A DNA stretch of 64,000 nucleotides from Siphonobacter aquaeclarae. GTDB taxonomy: Bacteria > Bacteroidota > Bacteroidia > Cytophagales > Spirosomataceae. Of this stretch, positions 51,769-60,490 are shown in pieces (position 1 is the stretch's first letter; every line of letters begins with the position of its first letter). Location of the stretch: NCBI RefSeq assembly GCF_900103285.1, contig NZ_FNGS01000006.1, positions 186,001 to 250,000 on the forward strand, in the 5' to 3' direction. The position numbers were made by a program, and so were the translations under genes. The notes below the pieces were generated by a model. The model worked only from the letters and a program-made list of their open reading frames with translations, ran no database searches and was not told the origin of the DNA.

Positions 51769-52947
51769 TCAGGGCTCGATGCGGTAGACGATGCCGCGGT
51801 TATTTTCGGTATTGACGCCGAGGAGGTAGAGCTCGCCGTCGCGGTCCTGGCCAAAGGAGTAGACCTGCCAGTTGGCCGGACGGCCCTTGGTTATCAGGCT
51901 GGTACGCGGCCACTCTTTTTCTTTGGATTCAGTCAGGTACCACAGTGGACCCGACCAGTCTGCGAAAATGTATTTACCCTTCAGCCAGCCTATCTTTTCG
52001 CCGCGATACACAAACCCGCCCGTAATGCTGATGCCTTCCGAGTGCGAATACTCGGTGATCGGATCGATTCGGTTGGGTACGTCCGGATCGCTGTTGTTGT
52101 AGGAATGATACCCTTCGCGTACCCGCCAGCCGTAGTTGCCGCCTTTCGTTACCAGATCAACTTCTTCGTATTGATTTTGTCCGACATCTCCGGCAAACAG
52201 CTTCCCGTTGGCTTTGTCAAAGCTGAATCGCCACGGGTTGCGGAGACCATAGGCGAATATCTCCGGTCGCACGCCAGCCTGGTTCACAAACGGATTATCT
52301 GCCGGAATGCCATACGGCGTTTTGTTGACGTCAATACGGAGTATCTTGCCCAGTAACGTATTGAGATTCTGTCCGTTACCGTGCTCGCCGTGGCGGTCAC
52401 CGCCGCCTCCGCCATCGCCGGAAGCAATGTACAGATATCCATCCGGACCAAACTGCAAATCGCCGCCGTTGTGATTCGACTCCGGCTGATCAAATTCCAG
52501 CAGGATACGGCCGCTCCCGGCGTCAGCAACCAGGCCATTGTTCGACACCTTAAATTCCTGAATGACACTTTTATGATTGGCCCCGCTGGTTCGGGCGCTG
52601 TAATAGACGTAAAACTTGCCGTTCTGCGCATAATCCGGGTGCAGCGCGAGACCCAGCAGGCCGCGTTCGTCGTACCCCGACGACTTCACCACCTGCTTCG
52701 AAATATCCAGAAACGGGTTGCTGATCAGCTGGTTATCCTTGTATACGCGGATGCGGCCTTCCTGTTCGGCAATGAGCAGGGTGTTGTCCGGCGTTGCGGC
52801 AAAGGCAGTCGGATGCGATACGCCGTCGGTGATCAGGCGGACAGTCACCGATTGGGAAGAAGTAGCCGGCGTACGTTTGTCGGGCGATTGACACGAACCG
52901 ATCAAACCGGCCAGCAAAAAGGCGGTGGCGAGAAGCGAGCGTTGCAT
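51769..52947 (-). CDS. PQQ-dependent sugar dehydrogenase-like lipoprotein
   Basis: 392 aa. Lipobox LLAGLIGSC at the N-terminus. The glucose/sorbosone dehydrogenase beta-propeller motifs are clear: GLLGLALHPDYAQNGKFYVYYSA, HNGGDLQFGPDGYLYIASGDGG, and FAYGLRNPWRFSFD. Known relatives (Asd, YliI) oxidise aldose sugars in the periplasm with PQQ. Monocistronic; upstream lies a long inverted repeat shared with a divergent gene. Confidence 0.9.
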   Translation of the reverse strand: MQRSLLATAFLLAGLIGSCQSPDKRTPATSSQSVTVRLITDGVSHPTAFAATPDNTLLIAEQEGRIRVYKDNQLISNPFLDISKQVVKSSGYDERGLLGLALHPDYAQNGKFYVYYSARTSGANHKSVIQEFKVSNNGLVADAGSGRILLEFDQPESNHNGGDLQFGPDGYLYIASGDGGGGGDRHGEHGNGQNLNTLLGKILRIDVNKTPYGIPADNPFVNQAGVRPEIFAYGLRNPWRFSFDKANGKLFAGDVGQNQYEEVDLVTKGGNYGWRVREGYHSYNNSDPDVPNRIDPITEYSHSEGISITGGFVYRGEKIGWLKGKYIFADWSGPLWYLTESKEKEWPRTSLITKGRPANWQVYSFGQDRDGELYLLGVNTENNRGIVYRIEP

Positions 52948-53013
52948 GAGAACAGAGTTGGTGAGAAAGGTACGAAAACCCGTGAGGTTTTGAGGTAGAA
53001 AATCATGCCTGCG

Positions 53014-53170
53014 GGGTTTGAAGTTTAGAGTTTCAAGTTTAGGGTTTAGAGTTGGGGAGAGGTTCCCGCGGGAGTTTGCGCCTGACCTTTTGGACGAATA
53101 GACAGACCTTAAGTAGATTGCATCCGCTCCAACTCTAAACCCTAAACCCTAAACATCAAACTCTAAACCC
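53014..53170. repeat. 42-bp imperfect inverted repeat of telomere-like 7-nt units
   Basis: Arms 53014-53055 and 53129-53170 match at 34 of 42 positions as reverse complements. Each consists of six 7-nt units of the GTTTAGR type. The spacer is 73 nt. It lies between divergent genes, ending 5 bp before the ATG at 53176. Confidence 0.85.
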
Positions 53171-53175
53171 AACTC

Positions 53176-54444
53176 ATGCGCAAAACCCTTCTCCTTCTCC
53201 TGCTTTCCCAGGTCGCCTTCGGACAGGCGCCGACCCGGTACATTATTCGCGCCGGAAAGCTCTTCGATTCCGAAAACAAACGATTCAAAACCAACCAGGA
53301 GATCCTCGTCGAGGGCGACCGCATCAAAAAAGTAGGAAAATTGACCGCAAAGGACCGTGCAAACGCCGAAGTGGTGGACCTGTCACGGTCGACCGTCATA
53401 CCAGGACTCATTGATTCCCATTCACACCTCCTGCTGTCCCAGGTGAGCGGCGTACCGATGGAGCGGGATATTCTGGCGATTTCGGAAGAAGAGCGTATCC
53501 GCCGGGCTGGTCAATACGCCAAAGAATACCTCGATGCAGGCATAACAACGGTGAAAGACCTAGGTAATTCCGGCCAGTACCTCGATCTGATCCTGCGAAA
53601 ACAGGCGGAGAGCGGAACAACTGCCAGTCCGCGTATCTGGGCGTCAGGGCCAATTCTCTCGCCGCCAAACGGGCAGTTCGGCAAGCTGCCGGAGGCCCAT
53701 AAAGCACTTCCTGAAAAAGAATACACAATTGTCAAGACGCCGGAAGACGCCGTCGCTGCTGTGACAGAGCACCACAAACGCGGCGTCGACGTGATCAAGG
53801 TATGCGTCACAAACGACAACGGTTTGATACTGTCCCCCGAAATCCTGCAGGCAATTGTCAAAACCGCCCACGCCAAAGGGCTCAAAGTAACCGCTCACGC
53901 TCCGTTTGACGACGTTGTCCGCGATGCGATCGACGCGGGTGTAGACGGCATCGAACACGGGTACGGCATCGGCGACAGCACCCTGCAACGCATGGCGCAG
54001 AAGAAAGTATACCTCGTTCCGACAGACGGTACATTTGAAGGTTACAAAGGCATTCTGAGCCTCGGCGAATGGAAAGCGGCTGACAGCGATGTCAACGACT
54101 TTGTCAAAAAAGCGAAAGACCGCCTGCTGCGGGCGGTAAAAGCCGGCGTGCCCATTGTTTATGGCTCGGATGCCTACCTGAAATCGCCTGAACACCGGGG
54201 CGCCGCTGCCAAGGATGCGTTGATTTCGTACTTCGTGGCCGGACTGGCCGTCGGCGACGTACTTCAGATCGGAACATACAACGGCGCCGTTGCCGCCGGA
54301 AAAGCCGGCGAGCTCGGCGTCATCAAGCCCGGCGCCCGGGCTGATATCGTGGCGTTCGAAGGCGACCTGGAAACCAACTTCCGCCCCGTCATCTCACGCG
54401 ATGCATCTTTTGCGATGCGGGACGGAAAGGTATTCAGGAAATAG
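53176..54444 (+). CDS. secreted amidohydrolase-family protein (imidazolonepropionase/prolidase-like)
   Basis: 422 aa with signal peptide (MRKTLLLLLLSQVAFGQ). The metal-dependent hydrolase motifs are present: GLIDSHSHL (HxH), a KVCVTND segment with the bridging Lys region, VTAHAPFD, GIEHGYG, and YGSDAYLKSP with the Asp. Relatives hydrolyse cyclic amides or dipeptides; export suggests a periplasmic role. Substrate unknown. Confidence 0.9.
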   Translation: MRKTLLLLLLSQVAFGQAPTRYIIRAGKLFDSENKRFKTNQEILVEGDRIKKVGKLTAKDRANAEVVDLSRSTVIPGLIDSHSHLLLSQVSGVPMERDILAISEEERIRRAGQYAKEYLDAGITTVKDLGNSGQYLDLILRKQAESGTTASPRIWASGPILSPPNGQFGKLPEAHKALPEKEYTIVKTPEDAVAAVTEHHKRGVDVIKVCVTNDNGLILSPEILQAIVKTAHAKGLKVTAHAPFDDVVRDAIDAGVDGIEHGYGIGDSTLQRMAQKKVYLVPTDGTFEGYKGILSLGEWKAADSDVNDFVKKAKDRLLRAVKAGVPIVYGSDAYLKSPEHRGAAAKDALISYFVAGLAVGDVLQIGTYNGAVAAGKAGELGVIKPGARADIVAFEGDLETNFRPVISRDASFAMRDGKVFRK

Positions 54445-54539
54445 GTTTACTGTTTGCAGTTTTCGGTTTTCAGTTTTGCGGGCCGACTGTCTTGCCAGCA
54501 AAACTGAAAACTGCAAACCGAAAACTGTAAACAGTAAAC
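54445..54539. repeat. inverted repeat of 7-nt CAGTTTT/CGGTTTT units
   Basis: Arms 54445-54479 (35 nt) and 54498-54539 (42 nt) pair as reverse complements, the right arm having one more 7-nt unit. It begins immediately after the amidohydrolase stop codon and lies between convergent genes. A small GACCG-AAAA-CGGTC hairpin follows at 54544-54557. Confidence 0.85.
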
Positions 54540-54566
54540 TGAAGACCGAAAACGGTCTCAGAACGT

Positions 54567-54947
54567 TCATTTCCCCGGACGAAGGAGCGTTTTCGTCCTT
54601 CCCCACCACACAAACCCTGCCATCGCGCCGAAAAATACATTAAATCCGACAGGTTCACCCCGGCTTCCGTGAAAGACGATTGCCGCCGCCATCAGGGCTA
54701 CAGCACCTGCCGCCGCCCGGATCGTCCATACCGGCGCGATGCGCAGCAGGATAGGAAGTACCAGGCCGGTTGCCGCCAGCGTATCGAGTATGCCGGTTAA
54801 TACCACCAGGCCGGGGTACTCCGCCGTCCACGGCCATTGACCGGCCAGTACGCCCGCCGGTTGGATGAGTTTCATATACGCGGCCCAGGCAAAGCCGGCG
54901 GCAAGGAGGAGCTGGGCAGCCCAGAGAAGGATATTGAGGATTTTCAT
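54567..54947 (-). CDS. DoxX-like membrane protein
   Basis: 126 aa with four predicted membrane helices; the start LLLAAGFAWAAYMKLIQP resembles the DoxX family signature (G-x-x-F-x-x-x-x-x-K). Such proteins are associated with redox or thiol metabolism. It is divergent from an HxlR-type regulator, a frequent pairing, and is probably controlled by it. Confidence 0.8.
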   Translation of the reverse strand: MKILNILLWAAQLLLAAGFAWAAYMKLIQPAGVLAGQWPWTAEYPGLVVLTGILDTLAATGLVLPILLRIAPVWTIRAAAGAVALMAAAIVFHGSRGEPVGFNVFFGAMAGFVWWGRTKTLLRPGK

Positions 54948-54998
54948 CGTGCGTTTGTGTAAGACGGCAGCAATACTAGCCTACCTTTACTTTCCAAC

Positions 54999-55041
54999 GG
55001 ATAGTACTATCCCAATGGAAAGCACTATCTCGCGGGATAGT
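54999..55041. promoter_or_regulatory. two GATAGT/ACTATC palindromes, candidate HxlR operators
   Basis: GGATAGTACTATCC (54999-55012, perfect) and ACTATC-n6-GATAGT (55024-55041, perfect) lie 27 bp apart, centre to centre, in the doxX/hxlR divergent region. The second overlaps the first codons if the regulator starts at 55015, but lies upstream if it starts at 55060. Confidence 0.6.
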
Positions 55042-55419
55042 ATCAGACAACTCAATGCCATGCTCACCGAAGGCGGCTGCCCCCGATCCATGCGTTCTAT
55101 CCGCGATGCCCTCGAGGCACTGGAAGGCAAATGGAAACTCCTCATTCTCTTCGCTTTATCCGAAGAACCCCGTCGCTTTCGCCAGTTGGCGAAAGACGTT
55201 TCCGGTATTACCGATAAAACCCTTTCCAAAGAGCTTAAGGCCCTGGAAATCAATCAACTTATTACGCGGACCGTGTATGATACCTTTCCGCCGACCGTCG
55301 AATACGCCATTACTCCGCACGGTCGTTCGCTGGAGAAGGTACTGTATGAGTTGCATTACTGGGGTTTGCTGCACCGGGAGAGGATAATGGGCGACGGCAA
55401 TACCTGGGAAAGAAAATAG
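55015..55419 (+). CDS. HxlR-family transcriptional regulator
   Basis: 134 aa (119 aa if the ATG at 55060 is used). Winged-helix signature: LEALEGKWKLLILFALSEEPRRFRQLAKDVSGITDKTLSKELKALE, then a PTVEYAITPHGRSLEKVL wing. A single Cys near the N-terminus (GGCPRS) is the position that senses thiol or quinone stress in some family members. Divergent from the DoxX-like gene with palindromes between them. Confidence 0.9.
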   Translation: MESTISRDSIRQLNAMLTEGGCPRSMRSIRDALEALEGKWKLLILFALSEEPRRFRQLAKDVSGITDKTLSKELKALEINQLITRTVYDTFPPTVEYAITPHGRSLEKVLYELHYWGLLHRERIMGDGNTWERK

Positions 55420-55631
55420 CTATTGTCTTGGTAATCAGGTTTTGGTCGCCCGGTTTTACGCCGTTTGATAAACGATTCTATTCACGCATTTATTCCTTGC
55501 CGCAAATTCGGAGAGCAGATGTAATTTGATATTTTTGAGTATCCTCGTCCTGTTTTTTCCTGAAAAGTGAATAGGCTGAGGTCCGGAACATCTCAGGTTA
55601 CCTGAAGAAACGCAAATCATCTGTCCTCATC

Positions 55632-56768
55632 ATGAAAAATCACTACCTCCGTCTGATGATCCTCGTTGCCGCAACCCTGTCCGCAGGTGTAGCAACGGCA
55701 CAAAAACTCGATACCCTTCTCGCCGTCAAAGATGGTAACAGTACCCTTACCCGCATGAGTCTTCACCGGAATGGCGCCTTCTGGCTGGGCGGCGATTACG
55801 ACGGAGGGCCTGTTCCTGATGGCTTCCCGGTTATCGGAAACGGCGCCCGTGTGTTGTGGTATCCGGATAAGGCTGCTGTTCGGGCAGGCTTTGTCTCCGG
55901 TACCCAGTGGGACCAGCCCAATATCGGTAACTATTCCGTGGCGATGGGTTATGATGTCCGCGCATCGGCAGATTACGGCGTTGCTTTCGGAAACCGGTGT
56001 GTGGCATCCCAGATTACTGCCTTTGCCATGGGCGACAACTGCGTAGCCTCCGGAGCAGCTTCTGTTGCCCTTGGTTATCAAGCCAATACCAATGCGCGGC
56101 AGGGTAGCTTCGTGTTTGCGGACCGGTCCTCGGTCGACGCCATCCTTGCGGGCGTCAACCACTCGGCCAACTGGCGCGTGTCCGGCGGTTTCCGCATTTT
56201 TACGTCGTCTAACCTGACAACGGGCGTAACGTTCCAATCCGGCGCCAGTATCAGCAACTGGGGGCAATCCAACGCGGTTATTGCCACCTCTACCGGGGCG
56301 TTCCTATCAACCGGCGGTGTCTGGCAAAATGCCTCGGACGTTCATAAAAAGCACTCCTTTATGCCCGTTTCAGGAGAAGATATTCTGACGAAGCTCCGCG
56401 CACTGCCCATCTCCAGCTGGAGTTACAAAACGGACGCCACCGGTATCCGCCACATCGGCCCCATGGCCCAGGATTTCTATAAAACCTTTGGTCTCGGTTC
56501 CGACGAAAAGTCGATTGGTACCGTCGATGCCGATGGTATCGCGCTTGCCGGCGTGAAAGCCCTGGACACGCGTACGCAGGGCCTGAACGACCGCGTCAGC
56601 GAGTTACAAGCCGAAAACGCGCTGCTGCGGGCCCGGCTGGATGCGCTTGAGCAGAAGGAGTCGGGCTTCCCGCTGTGGCCGGCTGTTGCATTCCTCGGTG
56701 GAGGCGCTGTACTGTTGCTCGGCTGGCAGGTACTGAGCCGCCGTCGTATTCACGTGGCGCTGGGATAG
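55632..56768 (+). CDS. surface protein with YadA-like head repeats and S74 intramolecular chaperone
   Basis: 378 aa. Signal peptide, then repeats of the YadA/Hia head type (SVAMGYDVRASADYGVAFGN, AFAMGDNCVASGAASVALGYQAN). A peptidase S74 chaperone domain follows (~235-325: HKKHSFMPVSGEDILTKL, YKTDATGIRHIGPMAQDF), then a coiled coil and one C-terminal membrane helix (PAVAFLGGGAVLLLGW). S74 domains trimerise and cut themselves from fibre proteins. Here it lies in a host context, not in the prophage. Confidence 0.85.
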   Translation: MKNHYLRLMILVAATLSAGVATAQKLDTLLAVKDGNSTLTRMSLHRNGAFWLGGDYDGGPVPDGFPVIGNGARVLWYPDKAAVRAGFVSGTQWDQPNIGNYSVAMGYDVRASADYGVAFGNRCVASQITAFAMGDNCVASGAASVALGYQANTNARQGSFVFADRSSVDAILAGVNHSANWRVSGGFRIFTSSNLTTGVTFQSGASISNWGQSNAVIATSTGAFLSTGGVWQNASDVHKKHSFMPVSGEDILTKLRALPISSWSYKTDATGIRHIGPMAQDFYKTFGLGSDEKSIGTVDADGIALAGVKALDTRTQGLNDRVSELQAENALLRARLDALEQKESGFPLWPAVAFLGGGAVLLLGWQVLSRRRIHVALG

Positions 56769-56786
56769 CTTTTTTGCAGAATATCA

Positions 56787-56824
56787 AAAAAGCCCCTGCA
56801 GCCGGAAGGAAGCAGGGGCTTTTT
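56787..56824. terminator. bidirectional terminator
   Basis: AAAAAGCCCCTGC (56787-56799) pairs with GCAGGGGCTTTTT (56812-56824). It ends the S74-protein gene on + and the tRNA-Arg transcript on -. Confidence 0.9.
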
Positions 56825-56844
56825 ATGTGTCGTGAAGGCGCGCG

Positions 56845-56916
56845 TGGCTCCGGCGGGAATCGAACCCGCATCTAGCGTTTAGGAAACGCCTATTCTATCC
56901 ATTGAACTACAGTGCC
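56845..56916 (-). tRNA. tRNA-Arg (anticodon CCT)
   Basis: 72 nt, CCA not encoded. Acceptor GGCACTG / CGGAGCC has an A-A mismatch at pair 4-69 and a T-G at 6-67. Anticodon arm GGCGT-TTCCTAA-ACGCT gives CCT. T arm GCGGG-TTCGATT-CCCGC is perfect. Confidence 0.92.
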
Positions 56917-57069
56917 GGGGTGAACGGGAGCGTTCGGACTGCAAGTATCCTAAAAATATGCCTTTGGCGCAAGTATTGGGCAGACGGATGTCGGGAAGGT
57001 ATCGACAGATAATCGTAAAAACCGGACCGATTCCCTCCATACGAACCACTCCACCCGGCCAAAACCATT

Positions 57070-57141
57070 TTCTGTGTGTTCTGTGCTTTCTGTGAGAAAA
57101 ACAAAAATCATCTTCTCACAGAAAGCACAGAATACACAGAA
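57070..57141. repeat. 29-bp inverted repeat of 9-nt TTCTGTGNN units
   Basis: Arms 57070-57098 and 57113-57141 pair at 28 of 29 positions, the exception being a G-T pair. Each arm is three imperfect TTCTGTG units, the same as at 8001-8066. It lies 2 bp after the hflX stop (minus strand). Confidence 0.88.
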
Positions 57142-57143
57142 GA

Positions 57144-58340
57144 TTATGCTTCGAGGAATTCCGAATTCGGGAAAATCTGGTAGTGCCGCTGCTTCACCAG
57201 CTCCAGGAGCGCCGTCCGCAGTTCTTCCAGGTTTTCCTTTTGCTCGGCGGAGATGAAGACCGCTTTCGGTTTCTCCGAATCGAGGTAGGAGTTTTTGAGG
57301 AAGTCGATCGGAGAGAAGTCGCCCTCCTGCGCTTCAAATTCCATTTCAGGCGAGGGGCGGAACAGGTCAATCTTGTTGAATACCAGGATGATAGGCTTAT
57401 TTGCCGCGCCAATCTCCGCCAGAATCTGGTTTACTACCTGAATCTGCTCTTCATGGCCGGGATGGGATACGTCCACGACGTGGAGGAGAATATCTGCTTC
57501 CCGTACCTCGTCGAGCGTGGATTTAAACGCCTCGATCAGGGTAGTAGGCAGCTTCCGGATGAATCCGACGGTATCGGTCAGCAGGAATGGAATGTTATCG
57601 AGCGTCACTTTCCGAACGGTCGAATCTACCGTGGCAAACAGCTTGTTTTCGGCAAATACTTCGGCCTTGGCGAGTCGCCGCATCAGCGTCGATTTCCCGA
57701 CGTTGGTATAGCCGACCAGTGCCACGCGGACCATCTGATCGCGGTTTTTCCGCTGGGTAACGGCCATGCGGTCGATTTTCGCCAGTTTGTCTTTCAAAAA
57801 GGCGATGCGGTCATTGGCCAGACGCTTATCCGTTTCCAGCTCTTTTTCCCCGGGTCCGCGCATCCCGACGCCCCCGCGCTGGCGGGAAAGGTGGGACCAC
57901 ATCCGCGTCAGGCGGGGCAGAATATACTGCTGCTGCGCCAGCTCGATCTGCGTACGCGCCTGGGTAGTCTGCGCACGCATCGAGAAAATATTGAGAATGA
58001 GGAGACTCCGGTCGATGATCTTGACTTCTTTTTTGCGCTCCTGGAAAGCCGATTCCATGTTCCGGATCTGACGGCCCGACAGGTCATCGTCGCAAATAAT
58101 CATGTCGATGCCCTGGTCAATGACATAGGCCATCACATCCTCGAACCGGCCCTTGCCCAGAAAGGTATTCAGGTCGGGGCGCTCGAGGCGCTGGGTAAAG
58201 CTTTTGACCGTCTCGACACCCGCCGTTTCCGCCAGAAATTCCAGCTCGGCCAGGTATTCGCGCGTTTGCTCTTCGGTCTGCTTCGGGGTAATCAGGGCGA
58301 TGAGTACCGCCTTTTCTTTATCTTTTTCGGTGCTGAACAA
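57144..58340 (-). CDS. hflX: GTPase HflX
   Basis: 398 aa. HflX N-terminal domain, a glycine-rich linker region (RQRGGVGMRGPGEKELETDKR), then the G domain: G1 GYTNVGKST, G3 DTVGFIRKLP, G4 FNKID. It binds 50S/70S ribosomes and splits stalled ribosomes under stress. The likely start is TTG at 58338-58340, because no ATG lies in frame before an upstream stop. The 3' end abuts the inverted repeat at 57070-57141. Confidence 0.95.
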   Translation of the reverse strand: MFSTEKDKEKAVLIALITPKQTEEQTREYLAELEFLAETAGVETVKSFTQRLERPDLNTFLGKGRFEDVMAYVIDQGIDMIICDDDLSGRQIRNMESAFQERKKEVKIIDRSLLILNIFSMRAQTTQARTQIELAQQQYILPRLTRMWSHLSRQRGGVGMRGPGEKELETDKRLANDRIAFLKDKLAKIDRMAVTQRKNRDQMVRVALVGYTNVGKSTLMRRLAKAEVFAENKLFATVDSTVRKVTLDNIPFLLTDTVGFIRKLPTTLIEAFKSTLDEVREADILLHVVDVSHPGHEEQIQVVNQILAEIGAANKPIILVFNKIDLFRPSPEMEFEAQEGDFSPIDFLKNSYLDSEKPKAVFISAEQKENLEELRTALLELVKQRHYQIFPNSEFLEA

Positions 58341-58559
58341 ATCTGAAAGGTTTTGAAGAATACAAGTCGCCCGTCGGAAACAATATTGAAAATGAATGAC
58401 TTATACTTTTTCTTCCGGGCAGTTAGGAGAACATCGGACGGATTCCGTTCGGTTCACGAATGGACAAAATTAATGAAAAAAGGAATTTCACCGGTGAAAA
58501 TGACGTTGCCGTAACGGGCCATTTTCCCGCGTAATCCGGGCAAAGCCTGATCTTTTTTT

Positions 58560-58567
58560 TAGGTTTG
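58560..58567 (+). promoter_or_regulatory. -7 element before metF
   Basis: TAGGTTTG fits TAnnTTTG, 24 bp before the metF ATG. No clear -33 element. Confidence 0.45.
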
Positions 58568-58591
58568 TAGTCTTGGAACTATTGATCTTCG

Positions 58592-59545
58592 ATGAAAGTA
58601 ACTGAACACATCCGGGAAGCAAATGGCAAAACGCTTTTCTCCCTGGAAATCATCCCCCCACTGAAAGGACAGCATATTGGCGAGCTGATCGGCGCAATTG
58701 AACCGCTGATGGAATTCAAACCCCCCTTCATTGACGTAACCTATCACAGGGAGGAACTCATCGAAAAAAGGCATCCCAACGGCCTGATCGAGAAAGTACC
58801 CGTACGGCGCCGTCCCGGTACGGTCGGCATCTGTGCCCGGCTGATGGAACGGTTCAAGGTAGACGCCGTGCCTCACGTGATCTGCGGCGGTTTCACAAAA
58901 GATGAAACCGAAGATTTTCTCTACGACCTGCACTACCTCGGTATTGACAATGTGCTGATCCTGAGAGGGGATCCGGAAAAATCTGCCGGCGTTTTCCGTT
59001 CGAAAGAAGGCGGGCACCGGTATGCATCCGAACTGGTTGCGCAGGTAGCCGACATGAACCGCGGCCGTTTGCTCCACGAGGAAACGGAAGCCTCGCCCAC
59101 CAATTTCTGTATGGGCGTAGCAGGCTATCCCGAAAAACATTTCGAAGCGCCGAACCTCGGCAATGACCTGAAATACCTGAAAGAGAAAGTCGATCTGGGT
59201 GCCGAGTACATCGTCACCCAGATGTTTTTCGATAACCAGAAGTACTTCGATTTTGTGAACCGATGCCGGGAAGCAGGTATCAATGTGCCGATTATTCCGG
59301 GATTGAAGCCGCTTTCCACCAAAAAGCAACTATCCGTTCTGCCGCGTATTTTCCACCTGGATATGCCGGAGGAGCTGGTTAAAGCAGTAGAAGCCTGCGC
59401 GACGGACAAGGACGTCAAACAGGTCGGCATCGAGTGGGCCATTCAGCAATGCAAGGAGCTGCAGCAGTTCGGCGCGCCGGTATTGCACTTCTACACCATG
59501 GCCCGCTCTGAAAACGTACAGACCATCGCCCGGGCGATATTTTAA
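58592..59545 (+). CDS. metF: 5,10-methylenetetrahydrofolate reductase
   Basis: 317 aa, full length for bacterial MetF. TIM-barrel motifs: FSLEIIPPL, PPFIDVTYH, VPHVICGGFTKDE, NVLILRGDPEKS, and EYIVTQMFFDNQKYFDF. It reduces CH2-THF to CH3-THF with FAD, supplying methionine synthesis. The next gene starts at the very next base, so translation is likely coupled. Confidence 0.95.
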   Translation: MKVTEHIREANGKTLFSLEIIPPLKGQHIGELIGAIEPLMEFKPPFIDVTYHREELIEKRHPNGLIEKVPVRRRPGTVGICARLMERFKVDAVPHVICGGFTKDETEDFLYDLHYLGIDNVLILRGDPEKSAGVFRSKEGGHRYASELVAQVADMNRGRLLHEETEASPTNFCMGVAGYPEKHFEAPNLGNDLKYLKEKVDLGAEYIVTQMFFDNQKYFDFVNRCREAGINVPIIPGLKPLSTKKQLSVLPRIFHLDMPEELVKAVEACATDKDVKQVGIEWAIQQCKELQQFGAPVLHFYTMARSENVQTIARAIF

Positions 59546-60391
59546 ATGAAACTGATCGACTGTCCGAGAGACGCCATGCAGGGGCTGCACGATTTCGTTC
59601 CCACGGAAACGAAAATCGGCTACCTCAACCGCCTCCTCCGGGTCGGGTTTGATACCCTGGATTTCGGAAGCTTCGTATCCCCCCAGGCTATTCCCCAGAT
59701 GGCGGATACGGAGGCTGTGCTGGCGCAGCTCGAACCGTCGGATACCCGTTTACTGGCAATTGTCGCCAACCTCCGGGGAGCCGGGATGGCCTGTTCGCTA
59801 CCGGCAATCAGCTACCTCGGCTTCCCGTTGTCTGTTTCAGAGGAATTCCAGCAGCGCAACACACGCAAGCGTATTGCACAGGCCCTGGAAGAGGTAGCGG
59901 AGATGCAGGAACGCTGCATCACTGCCGGCAAGGAGTTGGTCGTGTACCTTTCCATGGCTTTCGGCAATCCGTATGGAGAGGCCTATTCGCCGCAGACGGT
60001 TGTCGACCTGACCGGGAAGCTGGCTGATCTGGGCGTGCGTATTGTCGCGCCGTCGGACACCATCGGCAGTTCTTCGCCGGAAGGCATCCGGCAGTTGTTC
60101 GGCACGCTGATACCGGCATTTCCGGAAATTGAGTTCGGTGCGCACCTGCATTCCACGCCCGACAAAGTACTGGAAAAAATGGAGGCGACCTGGGAGGCGG
60201 GCGTTCGCCGCGTCGACGGCGCCCTGCGCGGCTTCGGCGGCTGCCCCATGGCGGCCGACCAGCTCACGGGCAACATGCCTACCGAATCCTGGATAGCTTT
60301 TCTCGCAAAGAAAGATGCCGGATTGACGATTAATCAGGATGCGTTGGAAGAGGCGATGGGATATTCGGGGAGGGTGTTTGGAAGGCTGTAG
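59546..60391 (+). CDS. hydroxymethylglutaryl-CoA lyase-like enzyme (DRE-TIM)
   Basis: 281 aa. The HMGL-like start DCPRDAMQGLHDFVPTETKIGYLNRLL, the metal-site segment GAHLHSTPDK and the GGCPMAADQLTGNMPTE active-site loop with its Cys are all present. It would cleave HMG-CoA to acetyl-CoA and acetoacetate in leucine breakdown. It is contiguous with metF, an uncommon partner. The 3' end overlaps a long inverted repeat. Confidence 0.9.
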   Translation: MKLIDCPRDAMQGLHDFVPTETKIGYLNRLLRVGFDTLDFGSFVSPQAIPQMADTEAVLAQLEPSDTRLLAIVANLRGAGMACSLPAISYLGFPLSVSEEFQQRNTRKRIAQALEEVAEMQERCITAGKELVVYLSMAFGNPYGEAYSPQTVVDLTGKLADLGVRIVAPSDTIGSSSPEGIRQLFGTLIPAFPEIEFGAHLHSTPDKVLEKMEATWEAGVRRVDGALRGFGGCPMAADQLTGNMPTESWIAFLAKKDAGLTINQDALEEAMGYSGRVFGRL

Positions 60392-60490
60392 GCTATAAGC
60401 CGTAGGCTTTAAGCAGTAAGCTGCGGATGACGACTATCGAAGGCTGGCAAGTTCATTGCCTACAGCTTAAAGCATACATCTTATAGCTAC
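60387..60490. repeat. imperfect inverted repeat of 14-nt units between convergent genes
   Basis: Left arm ~60387-60423 (units GTAGGCTATAAGCC, GTAGGCTTTAAGCA) and right arm ~60458-60490 pair imperfectly (roughly three quarters of positions). It overlaps the stop codons of both flanking genes. Confidence 0.75.

Noticed and set aside
53014-53170. True telomere-type or eukaryotic repeat
   Set aside because: TTTAGGG-like units occur in only a few degenerate copies in inverted arms, matching the other four inverted repeats in this window.
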